Shown: positions 36,957 through 46,206, counted from the stretch's first letter. The stretch is 64,000 nucleotides of DNA from Paenibacillus sp. G2S3 (GCF_030123105.1 NZ_CP126095.1:3100001-3164000), one strand, 5' to 3'. Translations and numbers: made by a program. The notes: generated by a model not told the origin, from the sequence alone.

Positions 36957-37484
36957 ATGAAAGATATTATTAACATTACAAGACTTACCACAGTTGAAGA
37001 AGCTGAGATGCTTGATCAAAAATTTGCTGAACAATTTGCATGGTATCAACGAGGAAGTTATTATCACGAATGCCTTGGAGAGAACCAAACTAATAACCGG
37101 GTAACATTAATAGCCTATTATAATGATTCCGTAGCAGGGTGTTGCCATTTACTCTATGAATCAAAATATCCTTTTTTTCATGACGACCACATCCCTGAAA
37201 TTAATGATTTGAATATCTTTCCCGAGTATAGAAGAAAGCAGATTGCGAGTAAATTATTTGATGAACTAGAACATATTGCGGCTAAGACATCTGGATTTAT
37301 AGGGTTAGGAGTAGGGCTCTACAAAGATTATGGTAATGCACAAAGAATGTATACTTCTCGTGGTTACATTTTGGACGGTAGAGGGATGACGTATAACAAT
37401 GTTCCGGTCATACCAGGCCAACCAGTCATGGTCGATGATGATTTATTACTTTATTTAATCAAGGACTTGCATAGCAAAAAGTAA
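36957..37484 (+). CDS. GNAT-family N-acetyltransferase
   Basis: 175 aa with motif A (NDLNIFPEYRRKQIASKLFDELE) and motif B (AQRMYTSRGYILDGRGM). VAGCCHLLYESKYPFFHDDHIPEINDL is typical of a small-molecule or aminoglycoside-like GNAT group. GGAGGGGAAAAG precedes the ATG. Acceptor unknown. Confidence 0.85.
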   Translation: MKDIINITRLTTVEEAEMLDQKFAEQFAWYQRGSYYHECLGENQTNNRVTLIAYYNDSVAGCCHLLYESKYPFFHDDHIPEINDLNIFPEYRRKQIASKLFDELEHIAAKTSGFIGLGVGLYKDYGNAQRMYTSRGYILDGRGMTYNNVPVIPGQPVMVDDDLLLYLIKDLHSKK

Positions 37485-37591
37485 GTTGTACGAATACAGC
37501 TTGAAAAACCGATGGCGCACAATGCACATGCTTGTCTTTTTTAACGATTAGAGTTATTATGGATTTTCAAAGTCGTTATTGGAGGTGCTGA

Positions 37592-37990
37592 ATGAAATAT
37601 TCCCAAGCGACAGACTATGCGCTTCATGCAATGCTTTATATGGTAACGTCAGCGTCCGATAAGCCCGTAGGCGTTCAATTGCTTGCTGAGAAGCTGGGTG
37701 TTTCACAAACCTATCTGTCTAAAATGATGACCAAGCTAGTGAAGGCTGGACTGATTCAATCTGCGCCAGGCGCAAACGGTGGGTATCGTCTCAGACGGAA
37801 GTCCGAAGAGATCTCTTTTCTGGATATTATCCATGCGATCGAAGGGACTGCATCTTTGTTCGAATGCAGCCTGGATCACGGCAGCGAGTGCCTGATTCAA
37901 CAGGTTGTGATTGACGCTGAAAGACAGATGGAGCAGTACTTGGAGAACAAGAAAATTGCAGATTTGGCGAAAACAATGAAGACGGAGTAA
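37592..37990 (+). CDS. Rrf2-family transcriptional regulator
   Basis: 132 aa. MKYSQATDYALHAMLYM is the family start, followed by the winged HTH (LAEKLGVSQTYLSKMMTKLVKAGLIQSAPGANGGYRL). There are only two Cys (FECSLDHGSECL), so a three-Cys iron-sulfur cluster as in NsrR or IscR is not supported; it is nearer to YwnA or YwgB-like members. Target unknown. Confidence 0.88.
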   Translation: MKYSQATDYALHAMLYMVTSASDKPVGVQLLAEKLGVSQTYLSKMMTKLVKAGLIQSAPGANGGYRLRRKSEEISFLDIIHAIEGTASLFECSLDHGSECLIQQVVIDAERQMEQYLENKKIADLAKTMKTE

Positions 37991-38064
37991 AGATCCGTTC
38001 TTTTTTGGAAACAATTAAAGATAATATAAATCCGTAATGACTTTAATATAAAGGAGAATGAAGG

Positions 38065-38694
38065 ATGACGGAATTCTGGGAATCAAGCTTTATTGAAAAA
38101 CAAACGATGTGGGGATTTGAACCTACTGACTCCGCAATCGTGACTAAGGACTTTTTCATTGAGAAGAATGTTAAGGACATACTGGTACCAGGTATTGGAT
38201 ATGGGAGAAATGCAAAGGTTTTTATTGAGAACGGGATAAATGTAACAGGTATTGAGATTTCCCAAACAGCGATTGATTTGGCGAGGCAAAATGGAATTGA
38301 TATTAGCATATTTCATGGATCAGTAACGGACATGCCTTTTGACAACAAACGCTATGAGGGTATATTTTGCCATGCCCTTATTCATTTATTGAATCGTCAG
38401 GAGAGAGAAAAGTTTATTCAGGGTTGCTACAATCAGTTAAAGCCAAATGGGTATATGATTTTTACAACGGTTTCAAAAAAAGCCCCAATGTTTGGAACGG
38501 GCGAACAATTAGATAAAGATTATTTCCAGACGAAGGATGGCGTGAAAATGTTCTTTTATGATTCTGACACCATCACACGAGATTTCGAACCATATGGACT
38601 GGTCGAGTATTCAGAAATGGATGAGCCTAATAAGAACATGAAGAATAAACCTTCAATCAATTTTATAATGGTAAAATGTAAGAAAGAACTATAG
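38065..38694 (+). CDS. SAM-dependent methyltransferase (class I, TPMT/TehB-like)
   Basis: 209 aa. Motif I variant ILVPGIGYGRNAKVF and post-I GINVTGIEIS bind SAM, with VTDMPFDNKRYEGIFCHALIHLL as motif II. The start FWESSFIEKQTMWGFEPTDSA resembles thiopurine and tellurite-type methyltransferases. The substrate is unknown. GGAGAATGAAGG precedes the ATG. Confidence 0.85.
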   Translation: MTEFWESSFIEKQTMWGFEPTDSAIVTKDFFIEKNVKDILVPGIGYGRNAKVFIENGINVTGIEISQTAIDLARQNGIDISIFHGSVTDMPFDNKRYEGIFCHALIHLLNRQEREKFIQGCYNQLKPNGYMIFTTVSKKAPMFGTGEQLDKDYFQTKDGVKMFFYDSDTITRDFEPYGLVEYSEMDEPNKNMKNKPSINFIMVKCKKEL

Positions 38695-38750
38695 AAAAAT
38701 TTCGACATATCGAAGATAATATACTTCAAAAGAAGGCGGGTGTTATGTAG

Positions 38751-39557
38751 ATGAGCAATATTATTGATTATTACTCTAGCTTTGACGAGTGGGGTAGGCT
38801 GGATAGAGAACCCTTAGAGTTCATGATTAATCTGCATTATATCAAGAAATATATGCCATCAGCTGGGAAGGCGCTGGATAATGGCGCAGGACCCGGTAAA
38901 TACGCCATGGAACTGGCAAAGCTCGGCTATAAAGTAACCCTTTCAGACATAACACCTAAATTGGTTGAAGTAGCAACGGAAAAGGCAGCTGAACTAGAAT
39001 TATCTGAGCAATTTGACGGGTTTCATAACTTGAATGCGATAGATTTAGAAGGAATACCTGATGAGAATTATGATGTTTCCTTGATGCTCGGTCCTTTGTA
39101 TCATTTGCAGAAGGAAGAGGAACGAGTTTTAGCAGTAAAAGAGTTGCATCGCGTGACCAAGCAGGATGGCTTAGTATTTGTGGCTTTTCAAAGTCGAATG
39201 CGAATGACCATTAATTCTTTACAATCCCCGCAGCAATGGAAACCGAACGATAATATGAACACCATCAATGAATTCTATGAGAGCGGAATCTTTAATCATA
39301 GTGACAAGGGTCGATTTACAGGTGCTTATTATTTTAACATTGATGAGATTCAGCCTTTCATGGAGAGAAATGGATTTGAGTCGATAGATTTAATTGGTTC
39401 TTCGAGCATTGCAGCCATGTTAACTGCCGAACAGCAGCAGTATTGGACCCAACATGAGGGAAATGAGAGCTTGATTAACTTCCTCATATCCAAAGCTAAT
39501 GATCCCTCAATCTTGGGCATTTCATCACATTTGTTATACATCGGTAAAAGAAAATAA
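38751..39557 (+). CDS. SAM-dependent methyltransferase (class I)
   Basis: 268 aa. Motif I ALDNGAGPGKYAMELAKLG, motif II YDVSLMLGPLYHLQ and RVTKQDGLVFVAF are present. MSNIIDYYSSFDEWGRLDREPLEFMINLHYI is the start of a common Firmicute small-molecule methyltransferase family. The stop lies immediately before the IS-interrupted terminator. Confidence 0.85.
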   Translation: MSNIIDYYSSFDEWGRLDREPLEFMINLHYIKKYMPSAGKALDNGAGPGKYAMELAKLGYKVTLSDITPKLVEVATEKAAELELSEQFDGFHNLNAIDLEGIPDENYDVSLMLGPLYHLQKEEERVLAVKELHRVTKQDGLVFVAFQSRMRMTINSLQSPQQWKPNDNMNTINEFYESGIFNHSDKGRFTGAYYFNIDEIQPFMERNGFESIDLIGSSSIAAMLTAEQQQYWTQHEGNESLINFLISKANDPSILGISSHLLYIGKRK

Positions 39558-39558
39558 A

Positions 39559-39571
39559 AAAGAGCGTCAGT
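39559..39571 (+). terminator. Left arm of a terminator split by an insertion sequence
   Basis: AAAGAGCGTCAGT pairs with ACTGGCGCTCTTT at 41042-41054 (13 bp, one G-T). Joining the flanks without the IS gives a 6-base loop and flanking A and T runs, a bidirectional terminator for the two convergent host genes. Confidence 0.8.
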
Positions 39572-39613
39572 TACTTTAAACTGTACCCTATGTAAAGGAC
39601 ATTTAAAAAAAGT

Positions 39614-40465
39614 CTAGGCAGATTGAAGAAGATGATCTCTGTATTGAACAGGGGTCATCTTTTTTAAATCCCATTGATACCTGTAGTGGTTATAGTAGGT
39701 CATGTAATCCTTAATCTCCTGTTTTAACTCAATCAAAGTCAAACAAGGCTTAATGGAAGCTTGATCTTTAAAATGACCAAAAAAAGATTCTTGTGGGGCG
39801 TTATCCCAGCAGTTTCCCCGCCTAGACATAGATTGTTTCAATTTCATTTTCTTAACCATTTTTTGAAAATAAGGATGTGTATAATGAGATCCCTGATCAG
39901 AGTGAATGAAGGCACCATCAGCTCTTTTAAACCTTTGGTTTTTCTTAAGCTTTAGGAGAGTATCTGTCGCAAGATCCATTGTGATTCGATCTGACACGTG
40001 ATATGCCAAGATCTCATTGGTTGAACTATCTTTGATTGTGGATAAATAGGCTTTTTTACCCGATCCGTAAAATAAATAAGTGATATCCGTCAGTAACACC
40101 TTACCTGGAATGTTCTGCTTAAACTCCCGGTTCAGCAGGTTAGGAACGACCCTATGCTCCTGAGTAGCCTTCATCATCCGTTTATAGGGATTGGCCCTCC
40201 TAAAGGGGCATACAATGCTGTATTTCTTCATAATCCTCCTAATCCTTTTCAAATTGTAGATCACCTTAAACTGGCCCTCCAATGTCATCTTGATGGATCG
40301 GGCACCTTTCTTTCGTCTTTTGAAATGAAAAGCTTTTAGAATGACTTCTCTTAGTTGCTCATCTTGCTGTTTCTTCTGGATTCTCTTTTGCTTTGCTTCG
40401 GAAGACCAATACCTGTAATATCCACTCCTGGAAACCCCGGATACTTTACATAAATAGTTGACCAA
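39614..40465 (-). CDS. IS3-family transposase OrfB (DDE integrase part)
   Basis: About 283 aa as an independent frame. It is normally made as an OrfAB fusion by -1 frameshifting. HTH_21-like start (VNYLCKVSGVSRSGYYRYW), then rve core with DDE residues: LLTDITYLFYG, FIHSDQGSHY and GNCWDNAPQESFFGHFK (35 residues between the second Asp and the Glu region, as in the family). The frame continues upstream without a stop to the slippery site at 40567-40573, so the start given is only the first usable codon. Confidence 0.9.
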   Translation of the reverse strand: MVNYLCKVSGVSRSGYYRYWSSEAKQKRIQKKQQDEQLREVILKAFHFKRRKKGARSIKMTLEGQFKVIYNLKRIRRIMKKYSIVCPFRRANPYKRMMKATQEHRVVPNLLNREFKQNIPGKVLLTDITYLFYGSGKKAYLSTIKDSSTNEILAYHVSDRITMDLATDTLLKLKKNQRFKRADGAFIHSDQGSHYTHPYFQKMVKKMKLKQSMSRRGNCWDNAPQESFFGHFKDQASIKPCLTLIELKQEIKDYMTYYNHYRYQWDLKKMTPVQYRDHLLQSA

Positions 40466-40530
40466 ACGGGAGAGTTGATATTTCTCGATGATGGTATGAA
40501 TAAGGACAAATTTCTGGCTAGATGAAAGTA

Positions 40531-40947
40531 CTATCCTTTGTTTTGCCTCCTTTCCATGAAACGAATCTTTTTTAACAGTTCATTCTCCCCTCGCAGCAAA
40601 GCATTCTGAGCTTCTAGCTTGGCATACTTCTCTTCGAGCGTTAGCTCCCGTTTAAGGGGTCTTCCTGAGGCGTGGCTTCTTGTATCCTGCAAACCTAAGA
40701 TTCCGTTCTCTTGGTAACTCGCACGCCATCTCTTTGCTGAGGATTCGACTCTTTGGAGCCCAATGACAGTTACGTCAAAACCACATACTTCAAATATTTC
40801 TCTCGGCGGCTTCCCCTTATTATTCTCTGAGATAAACAATTGCTTAAACGCATCCGTATATGTAATTGCCTTTGAAGATACGGACCTCACATTCGGATTG
40901 TTAGATAACTGCTTGATCACTTTATCTGTAAATATTTTCTTGCTCAT
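40531..40947 (-). CDS. IS3-family transposase OrfA (helix-turn-helix and leucine zipper)
   Basis: 138 aa. It has an HTH (YTDAFKQLFISENNKGKPPREIFEVCGF), a linker, and a C-terminal leucine-zipper helix (LEEKYAKLEAQNALLRGENELLKKI). At its end the slippery heptamer A AAA AAG (minus strand) lies at 40573-40567, followed by AGGAGG, the classic set for -1 frameshifting to OrfB. I chose the ATG at 40947 with GGAAGAGG upstream rather than 40983. Confidence 0.88.
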   Translation of the reverse strand: MSKKIFTDKVIKQLSNNPNVRSVSSKAITYTDAFKQLFISENNKGKPPREIFEVCGFDVTVIGLQRVESSAKRWRASYQENGILGLQDTRSHASGRPLKRELTLEEKYAKLEAQNALLRGENELLKKIRFMERRQNKG

Positions 40948-41041
40948 ACCATTCCTCTTCCCTATCTTCTTCTTTATAAACAAAAATACCCTACCGAGAG
41001 ACTTTTTAAAAGTGTCTACTCGATAGGGTACAGTTTACTTC

Positions 41042-41060
41042 ACTGGCGCTCTTTAATTTT
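41042..41060 (-). terminator. Right arm of the split terminator
   Basis: ACTGGCGCTCTTTAATTTT, the partner of the arm at 39559-39571. With the IS present the two arms are about 1.47 kb apart and can no longer form a normal terminator. Confidence 0.75.
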
Positions 41061-41078
41061 ATAAATGATGAACTACCT

Positions 41079-41987
41079 CTAAAGGTGTAGTGTGTAGCGG
41101 TTCGCTTTACTCAACTCTCGAATGATTTCGATTTCCTTCGAAGTTAATGGGGCTGCCTTAGCAGCCGCTACATTGTTCTTCAATTGCTCCATGCTGCTCG
41201 CTCCTGGGATGATAACCGCTACAGATGGATTAGCTAGAGGATAATGAAGTGCCGTTTGTGCTAGGGGGCGAGAGTGACTCGTTCCCTGCACAAGCTGATC
41301 GTGCAACTTCAGAAGTTCCTCACTACCGTAATCTAAGTACTTTTTCTCTGCCTTGCTGCGGCCATTCTCCGAAAGGATGCCACCCGCCAAAGGTCCCCGG
41401 GCAATAAGACTGATTCCATGCTCGGCCAACAGGGGGAGAACTTCTTCCTCAGGACGTTGATCTAAAATACTGTATTGGCTCATTACACTGATTATGTTTG
41501 ATTTTTTCACATATTCTCTAATAACATTAGGTCGAATAGAAGAGATCCCATAATATCGGATTAGCCCCTCTTGTTTAAGTTCTTCAAAGGCTTCTATGGT
41601 CTCATCCATCGGATCATCAATCGTCCCGCCATGCAGCTGATACAGATCGATATAATCGGTTTGGAGCCGTCTTAGACTGTCTTTGACTGCGGATTTAATA
41701 TAGGATTTTGATGGATCCCAGCTCCAGCCTTCTTGACCCGGAATTCTGCGGTTACCCACTTTTGTACTCAATATTACATCTTCACGGCGGTGGCGAATCG
41801 CCTTACCAATGATCTCTTCATTATGACCCTCATCATACAGATCGGCTGTATCTAAAAAGTTAATGCCTTGATCGAGCGCTTCATGGACAATGGAAACGGC
41901 ATTTGCCTCATCCGTACCTAAGGACATGCACCCGAGTCCTACTTCACTTACATACAAATCAGACTGACCCAAGCGATTTTTATTCAT
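41079..41987 (-). CDS. yqkF: Aldo/keto reductase (YqkF-like)
   Basis: 302 aa NADPH-dependent oxidoreductase with an AKR (beta/alpha)8 barrel. Catalytic tetrad regions: FLDTADLYDEG (Asp, Tyr), LSTKVG (Lys) and LYQLHGG (His). VGLGCMSLGT, WDPSKSYIKSAV and IRYYGISSIRPNVI closely match Bacillus YqkF. It reduces aldehydes or ketones, with no specific substrate evident. It is convergent with the methyltransferase gene across the IS. Confidence 0.88.
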   Translation of the reverse strand: MNKNRLGQSDLYVSEVGLGCMSLGTDEANAVSIVHEALDQGINFLDTADLYDEGHNEEIIGKAIRHRREDVILSTKVGNRRIPGQEGWSWDPSKSYIKSAVKDSLRRLQTDYIDLYQLHGGTIDDPMDETIEAFEELKQEGLIRYYGISSIRPNVIREYVKKSNIISVMSQYSILDQRPEEEVLPLLAEHGISLIARGPLAGGILSENGRSKAEKKYLDYGSEELLKLHDQLVQGTSHSRPLAQTALHYPLANPSVAVIIPGASSMEQLKNNVAAAKAAPLTSKEIEIIRELSKANRYTLHL

Positions 41988-42149
41988 AGGTTATTCCTTT
42001 CTAATTCCGTTATTTTTATATTATAACCCCTTAAAGCGTTGAATTCGAACATAAATGGATGATTTCCTTTGACTTTATAACCTGGAAGCATTATCGTCAT
42101 AGCATATGTTATTTACTAGATGATGATGGATAGGGAGAGACTTGAACAT

Positions 42150-42662
42150 ATGGAACAGGCAATGTTTGCAGGTGGATGCTTTTGGTGCATGGTTACACCG
42201 TTTGAGGAGCTACCAGGTATCCAAGGGATTGTATCGGGATATGCTGGAGGATTAACGGAGAACCCAACATACGAAGAAGTCAAAACAGGAACAACAGGAC
42301 ATTACGAGGTGGTACAAATTACGTTTGATCCGGTGCTATTTTCATACGAGAAGCTGCTTGAATTATATTGGCCTCAGATTGATCCCACGGATGATGGGGG
42401 ACAATTTCAGGATAGAGGAACACAATATCGGACGGCTATCTTTTATTATAACGAAGAACAACGTTTAGCGGCCCTTGCTTCGAAGGAGCAGGTTGCTGTT
42501 AGTGGCAGATTCTCAGGACCCGTCGTGACGGAAATCCTTCCGGCGCCAACCTTTTATCGAGCGGAAGAGTATCATCAGGACTATCATCACAAGAACCCTA
42601 AGCATTACAAAGAGGATCGTGAGCAATCCGGACGGGATTCCTTCATCGCTAAACACTGGTAA
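42150..42662 (+). CDS. msrA: Peptide-methionine (S)-S-oxide reductase MsrA
   Basis: 170 aa repair enzyme that reduces methionine-S-sulfoxide in proteins. The catalytic motif GCFWC is at residues 9-13, with C10 as nucleophile, followed by GIVSGYAGG, YEEVKTGTTGHYEVVQITFDP and QYRTAIFYYNEEQ. No fused MsrB domain. I chose the ATG at 42150 (MEQAMFAGG, the typical start) with AGGGAGAG about 10 bases upstream; three ATGs at 42120-42128 give a longer form without a ribosome site. Confidence 0.92.
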   Translation: MEQAMFAGGCFWCMVTPFEELPGIQGIVSGYAGGLTENPTYEEVKTGTTGHYEVVQITFDPVLFSYEKLLELYWPQIDPTDDGGQFQDRGTQYRTAIFYYNEEQRLAALASKEQVAVSGRFSGPVVTEILPAPTFYRAEEYHQDYHHKNPKHYKEDREQSGRDSFIAKHW

Positions 42663-42676
42663 TCTCTAAATGGAAT

Positions 42677-42720
42677 AAGAGCATTCCTAAGTCGTTCGTG
42701 GCTTACGGGTGCTCTTTTTG
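42677..42720 (+). terminator. Terminator after msrA
   Basis: Stem AAGAGCATTC with GGGTGCTCTT and inner AAG...CTT, followed by TTTTTG. Confidence 0.8.
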
Positions 42721-42824
42721 TATCATACACAAATTTTATATATTTTAAATTCTACATACTTTCTACACATTTATAGACTAAACTACTCTAAATCAAGCGA
42801 GATATTCAAAATGGAGGGTTTAGG

Positions 42825-44015
42825 ATGAAAAAAATCATACCCATACTTACTGTAACCTTGCTACTGAGTGCAGTGTTAGCTGGCTGCCAATCGAGCAATA
42901 AAGCCCCAGCTGAATCAGATAAGCAAGCTGTCACATCATCACTGAATCAACCCTGGATCGCAACAAAAAACACAACACGTGTTAACACTTCTGACCCTAT
43001 TGAGGCAGTAGTTATCGTCTCACAAACCCTATGGACCGCACAAACGAAGAACAACAGACCTTCAAGTGTAGTGTTAACGGATGTGAGCAATTGGCAGATT
43101 GCCGCGGTTAGTGCGGATTTGATCCATCATCCGAATAATGGTCCCATTTTGTTTACAACGAAAGACGGTGTTCCCGAAGCGACGTTAGCAGAGCTAAAGC
43201 GATTGAATCCCTTAGGCGCAGAAGGTAATAATGGTGTACAAGTAGTGCTCGTCGGTCCCATGGCTTCCAATGTCGAAGAACAATTAAAGACACTGGATCT
43301 AAAAGTAGACCAAATTAAAGGGGACGAGCCGGGAGCTGTAGCTCAAGCCATTGATACTTATTACGCAAAAGCTTCTGGTGAGCTTCCAAAGGCTGTTATC
43401 GTCGGTTCTATGGATAGTCCTGAATACACGCTACCTGCAGTGAACTGGATCGCTCATATGCCTGAACCGCTACTCTATGTAACAAAAGATGAAATTCCAG
43501 CGCCTACGGTTGATGCTTTGAAAGAGCGTGGAGGTTCGGCTACGATTTATATCTTAGGACCAGAAGACATTGTATCTACAGCAGTAGAAAAGCAATTACA
43601 GGAATTCGGTACAGTAACCCGTATAGCTGGAAAAGACGCTTATGAGAATGCTATTGCTTTTGCTACTTTTAAGGACGCTAGCAACGGATTCGGCTGGGGC
43701 ATAACTACGCCTGGACATAACTTGTCTTTGTTGACAACTGACTCAACGATGCTGGCGATTGCCGCTGCTCCTTTTTCACATTTAGGGAAACATGCACCGC
43801 TTATTTTTACGGAAAAAGACGGGTTGCCAGATTCCGTGATGGAATATATGATGAGCCTTCAACCTAAATTTCAAGATTCACCAGCGGAAGGACCGTATAA
43901 CCATGCTTGGTTAACTGGTGACATCAATGCAATAAAAGAGAGTGCCCAAAGCGAAATCGATGATATGCTGGAAATCTCACCGGCTGCAGGAGGCAATCCA
44001 CATTCCGGTCACTAG
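42825..44015 (+). CDS. Lipoprotein with cell-wall-binding repeat 2 (CWB2)-like domains
   Basis: 396 aa. The lipobox LAGC is followed by a Ser/Ala/Pro linker and repeated Rossmann-like units: SVVLTDVSNWQIAAVSADLIHHPNNGPILFT, VVLVGPMASNVEEQL and IYILGPEDIVSTAVEKQLQEFG...RIAGKDAYENAIAFA. The last unit, ending in R(I/V)AGxDxYxxA, is the CWB2 signature. Such proteins bind anionic wall polymers. Here the protein precedes a two-component system by 21 bp, so it could be an extracellular input or output of it (inference). Confidence 0.8.
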   Translation: MKKIIPILTVTLLLSAVLAGCQSSNKAPAESDKQAVTSSLNQPWIATKNTTRVNTSDPIEAVVIVSQTLWTAQTKNNRPSSVVLTDVSNWQIAAVSADLIHHPNNGPILFTTKDGVPEATLAELKRLNPLGAEGNNGVQVVLVGPMASNVEEQLKTLDLKVDQIKGDEPGAVAQAIDTYYAKASGELPKAVIVGSMDSPEYTLPAVNWIAHMPEPLLYVTKDEIPAPTVDALKERGGSATIYILGPEDIVSTAVEKQLQEFGTVTRIAGKDAYENAIAFATFKDASNGFGWGITTPGHNLSLLTTDSTMLAIAAAPFSHLGKHAPLIFTEKDGLPDSVMEYMMSLQPKFQDSPAEGPYNHAWLTGDINAIKESAQSEIDDMLEISPAAGGNPHSGH

Positions 44016-44036
44016 GCCACGAAGAGGGTGAACAAC

Positions 44037-44744
44037 TTGAATAAGCTTCAGGTACTGATCGTTGACGATGAATGGAACATGCGGAATTTAATTCGGATTT
44101 ATTTAACGAAAGAAGGAATGATGACTAGAGAAGCGTCAACGGGACATGAGGCACTCACTTTGCTGAAACAACAGAACTTTGATCTAATCCTGCTGGATGT
44201 GATGATGCCAGATATGGATGGCTGGCAGGTTTGTAAAGCCGTTAGAGAGGTTAGCTCTGTCCCCGTTCTAATGTTAACAGCTCGCTCGGAAACCAAAGAT
44301 AAGGTACGTGGTCTTGGTATAGGAGCGGATGACTATCTCACCAAACCGTTCGAGCCGGAGGAATTAGTGGCAAGAATTTATTCTTTGGTACGGCGTTCAA
44401 TGCTTACATCGACCCAGCCACCTCTGAAAAAGGTTCTGAGCTACCCTGAGCTAGCGATTTACCCGGATGCTCGTGAGGTACATATTCTGGATACAGCAGT
44501 TGAATTTACACTCAAGGAATTTGATCTGTTAACGGCCTTGGCGCAAAATGCTCACCGTGTCTTTACGAGAGAAGAGCTAGTGGAGCGTTTATGGGGTAAT
44601 GATTACGAAGGTGAGAACCGTGTCATCGACACACATATTAAGAACATTCGCGAGAAACTACATAAGGCTGGCCTGTCTTATAATCCTGTTCAAACGGTAT
44701 GGGGGTTAGGTTATAAATTTGAGATCCCAAGTAATCATCTATGA
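44037..44744 (+). CDS. OmpR-family response regulator
   Basis: 235 aa. Receiver with DDE (10-12), phospho-acceptor D54 (LLDVMMPD), Thr (MLTARS) and Lys (TKPFEPEE). The winged-helix output ends TVWGLGYKFE. I chose the TTG at 44037, 6 bases after GAGGGTG; a GTG at 44028 would lie inside that site. The stop overlaps the kinase ATG by 4 bp. The target is likely the local lipoprotein operon or envelope genes. Confidence 0.87.
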   Translation: MNKLQVLIVDDEWNMRNLIRIYLTKEGMMTREASTGHEALTLLKQQNFDLILLDVMMPDMDGWQVCKAVREVSSVPVLMLTARSETKDKVRGLGIGADDYLTKPFEPEELVARIYSLVRRSMLTSTQPPLKKVLSYPELAIYPDAREVHILDTAVEFTLKEFDLLTALAQNAHRVFTREELVERLWGNDYEGENRVIDTHIKNIREKLHKAGLSYNPVQTVWGLGYKFEIPSNHL

Positions 44745-46147
44745 AGAATAATATTATCGGACTGAAGCTCGGGTCAGTCATTATGTCTGTTTTTTTAGTT
44801 GTTTTGCTTATTCTTGGGATTACGATAGACCGAATGTTTACCAGCTTTTATTACAACGAGATGCAAAAAGAAACCGAGGAGCTAACCTCACATTTTATCG
44901 GAATGGCTGAATCGCCGGATAGTTCAAACGAGGAGATGATGAGTACTTTTGCAGAGTTTTCGGACGTAAGTATTTTTAATATCTCAAAAGACGGTAGTGT
45001 TATTCTTCATTCGGGTGTTCATGACCGCGCAGATCGTTCATTTATAAATGCTTCGGATATTAGTCGGATTTTTTCCGGGAAAAGTGTGAATTTTGAGTAT
45101 AAAGATCCTACAGGACATAGATATTTCATCACTGGAAAACCAATTTCAGATGGTCACACCATTCAGTCTGCACTCTATGTAATGTCCTCTACAGAGAACA
45201 TGAAGCAATCTTTGGCTTCTATCCGTAACCTACTGCTGCTCGCAGGGATTGGGGCTTTTATATTGGCACTAGGGATTACGGGAATAATTAGCTTGCTGTT
45301 ATCAAGGCCGCTGATTAAGATGCAGAAGGCGACACGAAAAATCGCTGCCGGTGAATTGGAAACGAGACTTTCCATACGGAGCAACGATGAGATCGGATTT
45401 TTGGCGGGGGCTATTAACGACCTTGCTGTAGATCTGCAAAGATACAGGGATACGCGTCAGGAATTTCTAGCCAATATTTCTCATGAACTGCGAACACCCA
45501 TCACCTATTTGAAGGGATACACCAAGGTCGTAAAGGATAGACTTTATGAGACCGAAGGGGAACGAGATCTGTATTTGGATATTATTCACGAGGAAGCGTA
45601 TCGGCTTGAGCATCTGGTAGAAGATTTATTTGAACTGGCAAAGATGGAGGAAGGTAAAATCACACTTACGCTGGACTGGATAGATCTTAAGCAAATGGCA
45701 GAACAAGCGGTACGCAGAGTGGAATTGAAAGCCAAAGAAAAGGGACTTCAGCTGAAGATTACGTATCATGGAGATTCGTATAGATTTCGTGGAGATGAAA
45801 AACGTATGGAACAGATTATGATGAATCTTCTAGAGAATTCGATCCGTTATACGGATGAAGGTGAGATTACTGTCCATGTGAATGAGGAGGTTGATGAGGG
45901 TTCTGCTGTATTTATTGTAGAAGATACCGGAATAGGCATCCCTGAGGAAGAACTGCCTTATGTCTTTGAGCGATTCTACAGAGTTGAGAAATCACGATCC
46001 AGGCAATATGGGGGTACAGGTCTTGGACTATCCATTGTTAAAAAGCTTGTAGAATTACATGGCGGTAAGATTCAAATTACAAGTCAGCCGGGAGTTGGGA
46101 CCCGTTGCGAGGTACAACTGCCAAAATTACCAAAAACCGAAAAGTAA
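44741..46147 (+). CDS. Sensor histidine kinase
   Basis: 468 aa membrane kinase. Helices near 10-30 and 165-190 flank an extracellular sensor of about 130 aa. HAMP (LSRPLIKMQKATRKIAAGELETRL), HisKA with H248 (ISHELRTPITYLKGY), and HATPase with N-box NLLENSIRYTD, G1 DTGIGIPEE and G2 GGTGLGLSIV follow. Partner of the response regulator just upstream. No recognised sensing family. Confidence 0.9.
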   Translation: MKNNIIGLKLGSVIMSVFLVVLLILGITIDRMFTSFYYNEMQKETEELTSHFIGMAESPDSSNEEMMSTFAEFSDVSIFNISKDGSVILHSGVHDRADRSFINASDISRIFSGKSVNFEYKDPTGHRYFITGKPISDGHTIQSALYVMSSTENMKQSLASIRNLLLLAGIGAFILALGITGIISLLLSRPLIKMQKATRKIAAGELETRLSIRSNDEIGFLAGAINDLAVDLQRYRDTRQEFLANISHELRTPITYLKGYTKVVKDRLYETEGERDLYLDIIHEEAYRLEHLVEDLFELAKMEEGKITLTLDWIDLKQMAEQAVRRVELKAKEKGLQLKITYHGDSYRFRGDEKRMEQIMMNLLENSIRYTDEGEITVHVNEEVDEGSAVFIVEDTGIGIPEEELPYVFERFYRVEKSRSRQYGGTGLGLSIVKKLVELHGGKIQITSQPGVGTRCEVQLPKLPKTEK

Positions 46148-46152
46148 GAGCC

Positions 46153-46190
46153 AAAAGAGACTTCGCGTGCTTACGTGAAGTCTCTTTTTA
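46153..46190. terminator. Bidirectional terminator between the kinase and PadR genes
   Basis: Stem AAAAGAGACTTCGCGT with ACGTGAAGTCTCTTTT around GCTT, A and T runs on both sides. Confidence 0.9.
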
Positions 46191-46206
46191 CTTGCAATCA
46201 GCTAAG

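Larger units (their letters stand above)
39577..41037. mobile_element. IS3-family (IS150-group) insertion sequence
   Basis: About 1461 bp. Terminal inverted repeats share TAAACTGTACCCTAT and a further aligned block ending AAAAGTCT. It is flanked by the 3-base repeat CTT (39574-39576 and 41038-41040), as expected for IS3-family insertion. It carries orfA and orfB joined by a -1 frameshift site. Both frames are intact, so the element is probably recent and active. It sits in a terminator loop. Confidence 0.88.

Noticed and set aside
37592..37990. NsrR/IscR-type iron-sulfur sensor
   Set aside because: Only two cysteines lie in the expected region, so three-Cys cluster ligation is not supported.
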